Shown here piece by piece: positions 45,393 through 56,840 of a stretch of 64,000 bases of DNA. Made by a program: the position numbers and the translations under genes. Numbering within the stretch: the first letter of the stretch is position 1; every line of letters begins with the position of its first letter. Below the pieces are notes generated by a model, which saw only the letters and a program-made list of their open reading frames with translations, was not told where the DNA came from and searched no databases. Source of the DNA: Agrostemma githago (Eukaryota > Streptophyta > Magnoliopsida > Caryophyllales > Caryophyllaceae). The DNA lies in NCBI GenBank assembly GCA_958450325.1, contig OY288243.1:25884844-25948843 (forward strand), written 5' to 3'.

Positions 45393-46970
45393 ATCTACTA
45401 TCTTTTATTTTCTCAAAAATCTTTCAAAAACCATAAAAATTTGAAAATTTTCAAAAACCAAAAATATTTTTCCTTTCTTTTTCATTTTCTTCTCTCGTTT
45501 CGTTATATTTTCGTGTCCCGTATATGGTCTTGTTCTCTACTCTTACAGGAAACCACCACCTAGAGAGCACGATTTGAAGAGATTATGAAAGCACCCGCTT
45601 GGTAACTTCCTTCCTTATTTCTTCTGTACTTTCGTAGAGGAGTTAGGTCGTTGCTATTTGGAGGCTCTCGAAGTTGAGCATTTTGGGTGTTGTTGATTTT
45701 GCGCTTGAATGTCGATGGAGTATGGAGTACATGACTTTACTTGTGTTTTCCTTTATTTGCCTTTTCTTTTTCGTGTGTTCATTTTGACTTTGTATAGTGT
45801 GTCTAGGACTAAACGTTTTCGAGAATTTACATTCCATGGTAGATAACCCATTGTAGATTTTGGACCTTAATCTAGTAGAATGACTCTAAATCAGTGAATT
45901 TGTTGATCCTTTAGCTTGAGTCCACCTTTTCTACTAGATGTTTACTTCGGGGATTGAATTTGACCACCTTGAGCACCCATGGAGAAGTTAGACCTTGGTT
46001 CCTGCATCCCGTTTTCTAGGTGACCTTGCTCGAATGACCATTGCACCTTTAGTCCAAATTTTTTTCGCCTTTTTGTGGGTTATCCGGGAATGGCATATGT
46101 TCTCGATTTCCTGTTTTTCCTACACCTATATATCACCACAATAAGTTTACACAAAAATAACCTCCAAGCTTGGTTTCGAACCACATCAAAAAACCAAAAA
46201 AGGGTAAACCAAAGCAAGAGAAAAGGGCACAAAAATATGAAAAAAAAGGGAGAGAAAAGGAGTTTCAAATGAAAATCATATCATCAAAAATGTCTCCTTC
46301 AAAAAAAAAGTCCTTGATTGATTCGTCGCCGTGAAGTTCCTACTAGAGGACCGAGTTCCGAGGTAGGAAGACGGCGGTAATTGGTCGATCCACCGAAAAA
46401 ATTGTAAACACTCCACCTTTTTGTTTGTGCTAATTTAGGAAATTCGAGTTTAGAACGACCCTCTTGGCATAGCCAAAGAGAGCGGGACTGCACCTACCTA
46501 CAGTGTCGAACGAATCCATGGTTCACTTATTCCACTCTAATTTACGCCCCGTAGTATCTCTTTAGAAGATTAGGAGGACCTAGCTAAGTTATCAACATCT
46601 TTATTGCTTTAATGTCATAGTATTAGGGTTTGGTCCTTGTTTACGTGGGTGATTTATCTTGGAAGTTTACGATTGTTTTAGGTTAGTAATCGGTGTCTTC
46701 TCCGCCGTCTCGATGAGGGATTTGGTGTTTTATTTTTGCTTTGGATGCGTCTATTCTTTCGTGCTATGTGTTTTTGTGTGTTTAGTCGCATCCACCATTT
46801 TGAGCAAGCCCCAACTAGTTTTGCATGGGAGTACTCTACCTCATGGGTATTTCGATGTGAGTTGAAGGGACGGAGCGGGCACGTTAATTGCCCCGTATCG
46901 GCTTAGCATAATCTAGCTAGTAGTAGTTGTTGTAATTTCTTTTTGGGTCTTTGCTCGAGGACGAGCAACG

Positions 46971-46987
46971 GTTTAGTGTGGGGGAAT
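46971..46987 (+). promoter_or_regulatory. Polypurine tract of unit A
   Basis: GGTTTAGTGTGGGGGAAT directly precedes the LTR start TGTTGTGTGC at 46988. Similar tracts mark the 3' end of Athila elements. Confidence 0.7.
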
Positions 46988-47911
46988 TGTTGTGTGCTAA
47001 ATTTAGACCATCTTTCCTCCCATTTACACCCATTTTTCCCTCGTTTTGTGAGATTAGAGTACGATTATTGCCCTATTTTGAGTATTTCTCGCATTAGCGT
47101 CCCTCTTGTGCGTTTTACGTGTTTTTGGTAGTTTTTCTATCAATTTTGATAGGTTTTGGCACCAAAAGCATGATTGAGCTTCCACGAGCACAAGAGAGGG
47201 AAATGTCCTCCGAAAAGCATAGCACACAACTTAAAGTTCAAATTCATCCAATCATACGACGAAGAATGAGACAAGAAAAGAGGCCAGAATATGACCGGGT
47301 GAAACTTCACCCGATGAAAAATCACCGGGCGAAGTTTCGCCCGAAGGTAAATTTGCCTCCCTGAAGATTTTTCGAGAGCTCCTCCACCGGGCATAATGAC
47401 CGAGCGAAACTTTGTCCACCGAATGAAGTTTCGCCCGACGGTAAAGGCGTCCAAAATTACAAAACCGGAAGAAAATCACCGGGTGAAATTTCACCCGGCG
47501 GTATTGATCCGTGTACGACGGGGCGAAGTTCCACCTCATGAAGATTAAATGGTGACTGTCTCACTAATGGAGCAAAAAAAGTTGGATTTGGGCTTTAGGT
47601 TAAGGATCCATTAAGGCATTACTATATATATGTATATCCTAGTTAGTTGCCTAATAGTTCCATTCTCTCACTACTTACCCTTTCATTTAGTAGATGATTC
47701 TAGAAGTAATTGAGTAATTCTCTACAATCCTAGTAGTTTACATAGTAATTTAGTAGTAGATCTTCATAGTTTCCATCAATTTCCTTCCTTTAGATTTAAT
47801 TTTAATTCCAAGTTTGTAGAAGATTATTTCAAGTTTTATTTGAATATTTGTGAAGATTATTATGGCATTAGTGACAAATCCTCTATTCTCTTCATCAAAG
47901 ATTCATCCTTT

Positions 47912-50179
47912 TGTGGACATGACATAGGTCCACCCCGACGCGGCCACGCGCGGGTTTGGGGCGGCAAATGAATCTCATGTGAGATGGATCTCGGATTGAA
48001 ATTTAAATTTAATTAGGAGTCGTCACCGAACTTTGTGGGAGTTCAGGCCCATTCGAACCCACTCTATATCTTGGTGGGCCGTGCACAGTGTACGGCCCAT
48101 TTCGATTTCAGAGTTTATGGGTTCGTCCCTTTGCATTGCGATACCGATACCGACGTTATCGAAAATCGTGTATTGAATGACTCTCGTATGCCAACGGTTT
48201 CGGACATCCAGAAACCACGGTTCTGAGTAAGGGGTGAGGGTACGTGTTGGGAAGTTCACAAAGAACACCCAACCCCGCCCGCACTTAGCGGCCACTACTT
48301 AGATATTGTTCGCTTTTTGTGTACGCGCATTAGTTTGACGGTTGAATATATGCAAACAGCATTTTTGACTAAACATGTTAGATATGTTTGATCTACGTCG
48401 TTTAATGCATTTTTGAATTAGATCAAGTTGTTTTAGCATGTGAGGTTCATTTTAGTACAATAAAACACACAACGAAAATAAAGCACAAAAATAGAAACAA
48501 TAGAGTTAGTAACGAAAGTGATGATTTGTAAATAGATTAGAATGATATAATAAGACATGATACATGATTTTGAAAAGAGTAGGACACGTGATGAACATGA
48601 CACGTGTTAACCGAAGTCATAAAAATATTTGATGAGGCTTGAAATACATTGAAGGCTCACGATTTTGGTGTGACAAAGGTCACTCGATCGAGTCATAGAG
48701 GGACTCGATCGAGTGGTCCTTGAAAAAAACCTTCTTCCCAATTTTTGGGGTGCCACTCGACCGAGTGGGCTAGGCACTCGATTGAGTGCCCCCTGTTCGA
48801 GGGATTACTCGAGCTCGGATGATGATGAATCCGATTTTTATTGATTTTGAAATTGATAGCCAACCGAGCCAAATAAAAATATGACATAACTTGTATTCAA
48901 CTCGGTTTTCGATGCTCGTAATATGTATTTCATGATTACGAGGCCGATATCGGGAGTTTTAGAAAAAGTGTTATAAAATCGATTTGAATTTGACTAGAAC
49001 TAAATTATTCCCTCCGCAATATAATGTCGTGATTGATCCTTTCGGATCGTGTGACGATTAATTCGGCATCAAAGGGTTCGTTTTAACCTTGAAAAAAAGA
49101 ATCGAATATGTTTAAGAAAATCGATAACGAAATAAAATAATAAATAAATAAATAAATGAGATGAAGAAGGGAGGAAGAAGAGAATCGGAATTTTAGTTAA
49201 CACCCTCAACCTACATGCTTAATTATCTCGGAAACAGACTTATATAGTAGTGGCCTAGGCACGGGACCGTCGAAATGTATATAGGAGACTTATGGTGTGT
49301 ATAATTGGGAAGGGATTTGACGTGTTTTGCTCTCGGGTTTCCTAAAGGATTTCTAGAGGAAAGATCGGGGTTGTATGTGTGTATAGTTTGCCTAAGATTG
49401 CTGAATTTTCTGGTTGTAAAGTTGTGTGTGGGATTGTATGGGATTGTACGCCTAAGATTGCTGAAATTCTAAGATTTTAATTGTGTATTTTTTGTGGAGG
49501 GAGGTGGAGGTATTTATAAGAAAATAATCCGGCTTTGGATAGAAAAAGCCCGGTTTTGGATGAAAAGAAACACTCGGTTTTGGATAGGAAAAGGTTCCGA
49601 TTTTGGATAGAAAAAGAGCCTGGTTTTGGATAGGAAAGGAGCCATTCGATCGAGTGGTTCATGTCACTCGATCGAGTGCCCGGTCTAACGCCGGTTCCCG
49701 TGGGTTTTATGAGTCTACTCGACCGAGTGGGCTGGTCCACTCGATCGAGTGGGTCCGGACGGGTGGAGGACCTCTTTAGTGATAAAGTTTCATCTCTAAC
49801 GAAGTTGCTTAATTGCTTTAATCCTCTTTGTAGCTGATTTTTGTGTAGTCTTTGACTTCGAGTCAGACTTCCGAAGTTTGTGTGACTGATTTTTATGTCT
49901 CGGTAATGCCTTTGACCGGGGTTTGACCCGCTCGCTAAAAGACGGTTTTGCCCTTGTTGTCGATTTTGACCCAAATTAGTCTTATTTGATTGGAAACGAC
50001 CCACTGGGCTTGGATTTGAGGTCGGTTTTGTGAGATTTGTACTCCATAAAAAGCCCAAGCCAAATAATAACGATTTTGAACCCATATTCAAGTATGTTAA
50101 AGCATGTTTGCGTCCGATCATATCAGGTGTTTGTCGGAAACTGCTATAGACACCTGGCAGCCAAATGTGGATGTCTACA
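47912..50179 (-). mobile_element. Solo Tat LTR, minus strand, inside the shared LTR
   Basis: On the minus strand it starts TGTAGACATC (50179) and ends TGTCCACA (47912), with the TATA box at 49511-49518 and the conserved Tat tail. The flanks are CCTTT (47907-47911) and GCTTT (50180-50184), a target duplication with one mismatch. Length is 2268 bases, the shortest Tat LTR here. It carries eight palindromes of the ACTCGAYYGAGT type. No internal sequence. Confidence 0.88.
48682..49750. repeat. Two clusters of ACTCGATCGAGT palindromes in the minus-strand Tat LTR
   Basis: Cluster 1: 48682-48693, 48703-48714, 48755-48766, 48776-48787. Cluster 2: 49644-49655, 49666-49677, 49717-49728, 49739-49750. 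Four are the exact 12-base palindrome ACTCGATCGAGT, one differs at an outer base, three differ in the central dinucleotide. Within a cluster, spacing is 20-50 bases. No other Tat LTR in the window has this exact motif. Confidence 0.85.
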
Positions 50180-51226
50180 GCTTTGTTTATGCAATCTTCT
50201 TATTTATTGTTGATCTTCATAGTTGGTATATTTTCTCTTCCACTCTCTAATCTCTAGTTTAGATTTAATCTTGTTCTTTCAATATTGTTAATTTTATTGT
50301 TCTTTCATTATTGTTTTGTTTTGATCATCTTTATTTATGTTGTTTTAGAGTGTTTCATGTTTATTGTGTTGATTGCATTTTATTCATTGTTTGTTGTTAG
50401 TTTCTTTAGATCTAATTTATGTTGCTCTAGATTATTTTCTAGTTTATTTTGATAGATTGTACTTCCTTCATAGTTTTGTGGTTAATTTGTTAGATCGTAA
50501 TTTCCATTATCGTTTTGTTATTATTTTCCTTAGATCTAGTTATTATGCATGTTGTAGTTATTTTCTCCCTTGTTAATGTTTTGTTGTTTTCCATTATGAG
50601 TAGTGAGTAGATTTCTTGTTGGGGGGTTTAGGGATGAGGACTTGGATTATTTGAATTGAGGGATGTTGGGGGGTTGCTTGCTTGTTGGTTTATCTTGTTT
50701 ATGGTTGTTGTGTCAATGTTGTTTTAGTGCGGCCAACTAGATCGACCTTGACTCATTTCTATCAATATGGGAAAACTCGGGGTAGAAATTACCTTAATTT
50801 GAGACTTACCCTTCTTCGCCGCGAAATCGGGTTTTTAGGTGGGTAGGGTGAAGAAACTAAAAGGTGGCATTCTCCCTTTATTAATGTTGTAACCAACCCA
50901 ATTCCGATTTTCTTAGACCCCAATTTCCAAATCCCGACTTCCCCCTAACACCTTTTCCTAATTTGATCATATCTAGTTATTTCCATTGTTATTTCTCTTG
51001 TCATTTAATTTTCGTCTTTTACCGCATTTCTAGCATAGACTCGACCCTTAACACCTCCTCTAGTTCCCAAACACGTTGCTCTTAACTCAATATTGTTTCG
51101 TTCCCTGTGGACCGACCTCGACTTACAACGAATACTCTAGTAGTTTTTGTGTTTTGCGAGTCTATAAATATTGTTTGACCCCCTATCCATCGTTAACGAC
51201 CGAGCCTAAATAGGGGCGCGTCAAAA

Positions 51227-51244
51227 TGGCGTCGTTGCCAGGGA
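51227..51244 (+). promoter_or_regulatory. Primer binding site of unit B, tRNA-Asp
   Basis: TGGCGTCGTTGCCAGGGA lies three bases after the LTR end. It agrees with the complement of the plant tRNA-Asp 3' end at about 16 of 18 positions. tRNA-Asp is the usual Athila primer. Confidence 0.75.
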
Positions 51245-51360
51245 GCGGCGATTAGTTGTGTTTTTAGTTATTGTGTTTGGTTATTTGCTTTAATTTAGCT
51301 TATTTCTCCCTCTTCCCTAGTACCGTTAGGTGCTAGGAGACTCACCGTTTAATTGAGTTT

Positions 51361-53676
51361 ATGCCCAGGAATACATCATCGCCCTTGTGGTTCGATCCGA
51401 AGTCGGAAAGGAAATTTAGAGCTTTGCGTATTCGGGGTAATAACTCAACCACTATTATTCCACATCCTTCATTGTCACCTCCTAACCTTAATCCCATTCT
51501 ACCACCTACATCACATACACCCTCTACACCTTCTACATCAAACAATTTCATCCCAAATAATCCTTCCACATCATCCACTTCACAAAATTCACCACCTACC
51601 CCACCATCACCAAGAACACCACCACCAATCCAACCAATGGCGACCTTAGCCTCCCATTTCCAACTTACACATGAAGAAACACCTTCACCGGTTGATTTCA
51701 GAGAGATTCCCAAAAATTATTAATTGAAAGCTTCTTTGACAATCGGTTCAACAAGATACTTTTCATGGTTTTTTCCAAGAAGATGCCCAAGAGCATATTA
51801 ATTAGTAGGGACCCGTCTCAATGGGTTAACTTCATGCCAATTGCACCAATTATTATTTCCAAAGACCTTGAGAGATGGAGCTCGTAGATGGCTTCAAGGT
51901 CATCCCGCTAATACATTCACAACATGGGCTCAATTATCTAATGCCTTCTTGGAGAAATATTTTCCACCGTCAAAGACTAACCAATATCACATGGAGATAC
52001 AAACTTTTAAGCAAGATGAATTTGAAATCCTAAGTGAGGCTTGGGAAAGATTTAGAGATTTATTGCACAAGTGCCCTCACCATGGAATACCCGATTGGCT
52101 AACAACCTAAACGTTTTCCAACACTCTTTCATCGAGAACCAAGAAGAACCTCAATTCGGCCGCCGGAGGAGACTTCTCTTCTCTTACCGATGAGGCATCT
52201 AAGAATCTTATTGAAAAGATGGCAAGGAGTGATTGGGTCAATCGAGGAATTCTAGAAAGAAAGTTGTAGTGAACTCATCTAAGAGTTCTAATGAATTGAA
52301 ACTTCAAGCACAAGTTGAAGAATTAACAAAGAGAATGGATGCCATGAGTTCTAAGCCTACTCCTGGAGGTATGTACCAAATTCAAGGGAGTGTTCCAACA
52401 AGGCAACCATCACCTCCTAAACAAATAACATGGGAAGTTCATTGTGATCATTGTGGCAATTATGGCCATGATTCTAGCTCTTGCATTCCTAATGAAGAAA
52501 CTTATTTTGAAGAGCCAAATGAAGTTCAAGCTATAAAAGTGTATGGGCAAAGACTTCAATTTGATCCCTTTTCCAATACCTACAATACCGGCACAAGGTT
52601 TCATCCAAATTTTTCTTATGGAAATCAAAATGTTCAAATTCCGATGCCACGTGCCCAAGGGAGTCAACCGAGGCCATTCAATCAAAGTCAACAAAGGCCC
52701 TTTAATCAAGGTCCTCCAAACATGCCCCCATATTTGCCTCCTCACCAAAGGAGCAACTTCAATCAACAAGGTAGCAACTTCCATGTTCCCAACAATTACA
52801 ACAACAATTACCAAAATCCACATGGTAACAATTTCAATCATGGATACAATCAAGGGTTCCAAGGCAATTTTCAAGGAAATCAAGGTTACAATCAACAACC
52901 ATTTAATCAACCCTCTCAATCTTATGGCCAATCAAGCAATTTTCAATTTGGTCAAGGAGGAGTTGAATGGGATAATATTAGTGATTTGGAAAGAGTCGTT
53001 GGGCAATTATGGAGTGCGCATCAAGATACCAAAGCAAGGCTAAAGGTTTGGGAATCACAAGAGGCAACAAAAGCCTTAGCCGCCCCAATTCATCCACCCC
53101 ATGGTTTGCCCGGGCAACCCCAAAACCCAAGAGACCCTTCACACGAAGCAAATGCCATCATTTTGAGAGGTGGCAAAGAAATTGAGGACCCATACAAGAA
53201 CTTGAACTTGAACACCAAAAGCACCACATCCAATGTCAATCAACCAAGTGCACCACAAGCAACATCGCCCACTTCCCCCAAACGAAACCGGGGAATACAA
53301 GCGGAGTTTGATATTCTACAAAATGCGGAGATTTAACAAGGAGAACTTAAAAGAAAGAAGAAGGAGCAAATGGAAGCGGAAGAAGCAAAAAAGAAAAGAG
53401 GCAGAGCGATTAGCCGAAGAAGAAGAAGAAGAAGAAGAATCCAATGTTCCACCGCCTCCCGCTTTTGTCCCACCATTGCCTTTTCTTGAACGAGCTAAGC
53501 CACACAAAGAGAATGCCCAATTTAGCCATTTTGTGGATATGTTGAAGAAAGTGGAGGTAGCTTTACCCTTCACCGAGGTAATTTCTCAACTGCCTCTTTA
53601 TTCTAAATTTTTGAAAGAAGTCTTCACTAAAAAGAGAACAATTAAGGATAAAGAATGTGTCCCTCTTACGGCATAA
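51361..53676 (+). pseudogene. Athila-like gag (unit B), broken
   Basis: It begins 'MPRNTSSPLW' and runs open to 51723, then stops and shifts follow. The capsid-like part is readable at 51841-52110 ('GARRWLQGHPANTFTTW', 'FLEKYFP'), and the C-terminal part at 52233-53336. A standard zinc knuckle C-x2-C-x4-H-x4-C (CDHCGNYGHDSSSC) lies at about 52445-52486, followed by an Asn/Gln-rich low-complexity stretch and the Athila-typical 'ILRGGKEIEDPY'. An acidic run (GAA repeat, about 53415-53445) and 'KECVPLTA' close the region before a TAA. Gag would form the particle core and bind RNA. At least three frame breaks make it non-functional. Confidence 0.85.
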
Positions 53677-53734
53677 TGTAGTGCCATTCTTATTAATCAA
53701 ATACCAAAGAAACTAGAGGACCCCTGTACCTTTT

Positions 53735-54471
53735 CCATCCCTTGTCGGGTTGGAAATGTTGTTGTCAATCAAGCTTTGTGTGACCTAGGGGCTAGTGTTA
53801 GTTTAATACCCTATTCAATTGCTAAGAGACTTAGTGTGGGGGAGATGAGACCCACTAGTATGTCAATTCAACTTGCGGATAGGTCCGTCAAGTACCCACT
53901 CGGGATACTTAAGGATGTACCCGTGCAAGTTGGTATGTTTTTCATCCCCTCCGACTTTGTTGTCATGGATATGCCCAAAGAGACTATTACCCCTATTATT
54001 CTAGGTCAACCTTTCATGGCTACTGGTGGTACTATAGTCAATGTAAAGAATGGAAAGTTGTCGTTTAACATAGGGAACGATTCGGTAGAGTTTTCCCTTT
54101 CTCAAGCTCTTAACCAACCAATGATTGAACAAACATATTCCATTGAAGTTATTGATAGTTTGGTTGAGTATAGATTGATATATGATGAGAAAGAAGAGGA
54201 ACCACTCGATTCCCCACCTTTTGAAGATGAATGCTTACATGAAGAAAAGGTAGAACCACTACCGGCGGGTAAGAGTATGGTATCTTCTCCTCCTAATCTT
54301 GAACTTAAACAACTCCCCTCTTCCCTCAAATATGCTTTTCTTGAAGGAACAAATTATCCCGTTATCGTCAATGCCACACTTGATGGACCTCAATTGGAAA
54401 AACTTTTGATTGTTTTGAGAAAACACAAAAGGGCCATCGGGTATAGCATTGCCGACCTCCAAGGCATATAA
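53735..54471 (+). pseudogene. Athila-like aspartic protease region (unit B)
   Basis: Continuous frame with CDLGAS at about 53779 and 'PFMATGGTIVNV' near 54011. The G run that is one short in unit A is complete here, so the frame is open from the motif to the TAA at 54469-54471. That TAA is also present in unit A at 9078-9080. It is cut off from gag by the TAA at 53674-53676. Confidence 0.85.
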
Positions 54472-55458
54472 GCTCAAATGTTTGTATGCATAGGATCATC
54501 CTTGATGATGACCACCGCCCTTCGGTTTAGGGTCAACGTAGATTGAACCCCGCTATGAAAGAGGTTGTCATGAAGGAAGTCCTCAAAGTGTATGAGGCTA
54601 ACATTATATACCCAATAACCGGAAGTAAATGGGTTAGCCCCGTACAAGTCGTGCCGAAAAAAGGAGGAATGACGGTTGTGAAAGGAGAAAAGGATGAGTT
54701 GCTTTCTACTAGGACTATTACCGTTTGGCGCATGTGTATAGATTTTCAAAAATTAATCACGGCCACCATTAAAGACCATTTCCCCCTTCCCTTCATCGAT
54801 CAAATGCTTGAACGATTAGTGCATCATTCTTACTTTTGTTTCCTCGATGGTTATTCGGAATTTCTTCAAATTTCTATTTACCCCGATGACCAAGAGAAGA
54901 CCACTTTTACATGTCCATATGACACCTATGCCAATCGAAGGATGCCATTTGGATTGTGCAATGCGCCGGGAACGTTTCAAAGACGTATGATGGCTATTTT
55001 CTCCGATTTTATTGAAAAATCTATGAAAGTTTTTATGTATGACTTTAGCGTCCATGGTGCATCTTTTGATTCTTGTCTTGAAAATCTAGATCAAGTATTA
55101 ACTCGATGTGAAGAGCATAGACTTGTTTTAAATTGGGAGAAATGTCATTTTATAGTTGAGAAAGGTGTTGTCTTAGGTCACATTGTTTCTAATAGAGGGG
55201 TTGAATTTGATAAGGCTAAAGTCTCTGTGATTGAGAACTTGCCACCACCTACTAATGTCAAAGGGATGAGGAGTTTTATAAGTCACGCCGGTTTTTATAG
55301 ATGATTTATTAAAGACTTTTCTAAGATTGTCAAGCCTTTAACTTCTTTGCTTATGAAAGATGCACCTTTTGTTTTTGATGACTCGTGTCTTGAAGCCTTT
55401 TGTAGGATAAAGACCGCTCTCACCATCGCTCCAATTATCAAAGCACCCGTTTGAAATC
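54472..55458 (+). pseudogene. Athila-like reverse transcriptase (unit B), catalytic box lost
   Basis: The open part 54543-55304 includes the 45 bases missing in unit A ('MNPAMKEVVMKEVLKVYEAN'). Blocks WRMCIDF, PFGLCNA and GHIVSNRG are present. The catalytic box, FMDD in unit A, reads FMYD here (about 55032-55043), removing an essential metal-binding Asp. A TGA replaces Arg near 55302, and the TGA near 55452 is shared with unit A. It cannot encode an active enzyme. Confidence 0.88.
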
Positions 55459-56396
55459 TTCCATTTGCGACCATGTGCGATGCCTCCGATTTTGCCGTTG
55501 GTGCCGTTCTAGGTCAACGAATCGACAAGAAGCTACATGGGATATATTATGCGAGCAAGACCTTAGATGAAGCCCAATCAAGATACACCACGATCGAAAA
55601 AGAGATGCTTTCCATTGTCTATGCCATGGAAAAATTCCGAACATATGTTACCGGTTCCAAAGTCATTATTCATACCGATCATGCGGCCATTCGATATATT
55701 ATGTCCAAAAAGGAGACGAAGTCCCGACTCTTTCGGTGGGTTCTCCTTCTACAAGAGTTTGACATTGAGATTAAAGACAAGGCCGGATCGGAGAACTTGG
55801 TAGCAGATCACCTAAGTAGACTAACGGTTAGTAAAGAAAGCAATAAAGATGATGGTATACCCATCAATGAAGAAATGAGAGATGAGGCCTTGATGGCCAT
55901 TGAAACTATTACACCTTGGTACGCCGATATCGTCAATTTCTTAGTGTCTCATTTTATTCCGGACGATTATTCCAAGCAAGAGAGGAAGAAACTACGTTAT
56001 AAAGCCCGACGATATTATTGGGATGAGCCCTATTTGTTTCGCCATTGTATGGATGGAATCTATCGACGATGTGTGACGGCCGATGAAGGATTTGACATAG
56101 TGAAGCACCTTTACTCGACACCTTATGGTGGACACTTGGCCAACCAAAAGACAATTGCCAAGGTTCTCCAAAGCGGGTTTTGGTGGCCTTCCATGTTCAA
56201 GGATATTAGAGCTTTCATTCTCACATGCAATGCTTGCCAAAAAAGTGGCAACATAACAAGAATAAATGAGATGCCCCTCCAACCTATCTTGGAAATCGAA
56301 TTGTTCGATGTTTGGGCCATTGATTTCATGGGTCCGTTCACATCCTCTTTTGGCAACAAATACATCCTAGTCGCGGTTGATTATGTCTCAAAGTAG
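55459..56396 (+). pseudogene. Athila-like RNase H and integrase N-terminal half (unit B)
   Basis: One open frame from 55473 joins RNase H ('MCDASDFAVGAVLGQ', 'TDHAAIRYI', 'ADHLSRL') to the integrase zinc region ('TPYGGHLANQKT', CNAC) and first catalytic block ('WAIDFMGPF'). Unit A has a stop between the two domains; unit B shows the ancestral fusion. The frame ends in TAG at 56394-56396, where unit A has Trp. Confidence 0.88.
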
Positions 56397-56840
56397 ATTG
56401 AGGCCTTAGCTTCTCCTACCAATGACTCCAAGGTTGTAATCAAGCTTTTCGAGAATGTCATTTTCCCGAGATTCGGTATGCCTAGAGCCATAATTAGTGA
56501 TGGAGGCTCTCATTTTAGGAAAGATACCTTTGAACATCTTCTTAGGAAATATGGTATCACCCAGAAGATGTCCCTAGCCTACCACCCTCAATCGAATGGG
56601 CAAGCCGAGATCTCCAACCGTCAAATCAAAGGAATTATAGAAAAAGTTGTGAATACACACCGAAAGGATTGGTCATTGAAGTTAAATGACGCCCTTTGGG
56701 CATTGAGAACGGCTTACAAAGCGCCGATCGGAACCACTCCTTATCGTCTTGTGTATGGTAAAACTTGTCATTTACCGGTGGAATTAGAACGCAAAGCCAA
56801 ATGGGCAATCAAAGAGCTAAACTTCGATGAGAGAAAATTG
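56397..56840 (+). pseudogene. Athila-like integrase C-terminal half (unit B), truncated
   Basis: The frame resumes with 'FPRFGMPRAIISDGGSHF' (second catalytic Asp), the core Glu in 'NGQAEISNRQI' and 'PYRLVYGKTCHLPVELE'. At about 56840, soon after 'ELNFDERKLLN', similarity to unit A ends. The following bases resemble the 3' UTR of an Athila-like element, so the last 120 or so residues of pol, the UTR and ORF1 are gone at this point. Confidence 0.82.

Larger units (their letters stand above)
4912..46987 (+). mobile_element. Unit A: defective Athila-like gypsy element, heavily interrupted
   Basis: This is the base-layer element. Its own sequence survives at 4912-5012, 8347-12810, 36921-36995, 39920-40168 and 44070-46987; everything between is later insertion. 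The order is gag end, protease, reverse transcriptase, RNase H, integrase, UTR, ORF1-like gene, long UTR, polypurine tract, then the LTR at 46988. The Athila assignment rests on the protease motif CDLGAS, the ATHILA ORF1-like gene after pol, and the tRNA-Asp primer site next to the shared LTR. Its 5' LTR and gag lie left of the Tat insertion and outside the window. Confidence 0.75.
44734..46987 (+). other. Long 3' UTR of unit A
   Basis: It runs from the ORF1 stop to the polypurine tract before the shared LTR. It contains the threefold hairpin (44961-45211), a first purine motif TTTTAGTGTGGGGGA (45374-45388), A-rich stretches and a block from about 46276 that parallels 57100-57768 at the end of the other Athila-like family. 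Open frames here are short and carry no recognised motif. Confidence 0.6.
46988..51223 (+). mobile_element. Shared Athila-like LTR (type A), interrupted by a Tat solo LTR
   Basis: It starts TGTTGTGTGC after a polypurine tract and ends GCGCGTCA just before a tRNA-Asp primer site, so one LTR serves as 3' LTR of unit A and 5' LTR of unit B. Without the nested solo LTR it is about 1.96 kb. It holds palindromes of the GGGYGAAAYTTCRCCC type (47297-47312, 47327-47342, 47480-47495, plus decayed copies between) and a TATA-like run (47623-47631). Confidence 0.75.
51224..56840 (+). mobile_element. Unit B: defective Athila-like element, gag to integrase
   Basis: It starts with the primer site after the shared LTR and holds gag (51361-53676), protease, RT, RNase H and integrase. 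Where both exist it is about 97% alike to unit A. It shares with A the stop after protease, a 2-base insertion and stop before RT, and the TGA before RNase H. It has its own lesions in gag, RT and integrase. The integrase end is replaced by other sequence at about 56840. Confidence 0.85.

Noticed and set aside
48682..49750. CRISPR-like array of short repeats
   Set aside because: Spacing is irregular (about 20-50 bases, then a 950-base gap), the repeats are 12-base palindromes inside an LTR, and the DNA is a plant's.
52410..52931. 173-codon minus-strand frame in the Athila-like gag
   Set aside because: Shadow of the Asn/Gln-rich repeat in gag; no independent support.
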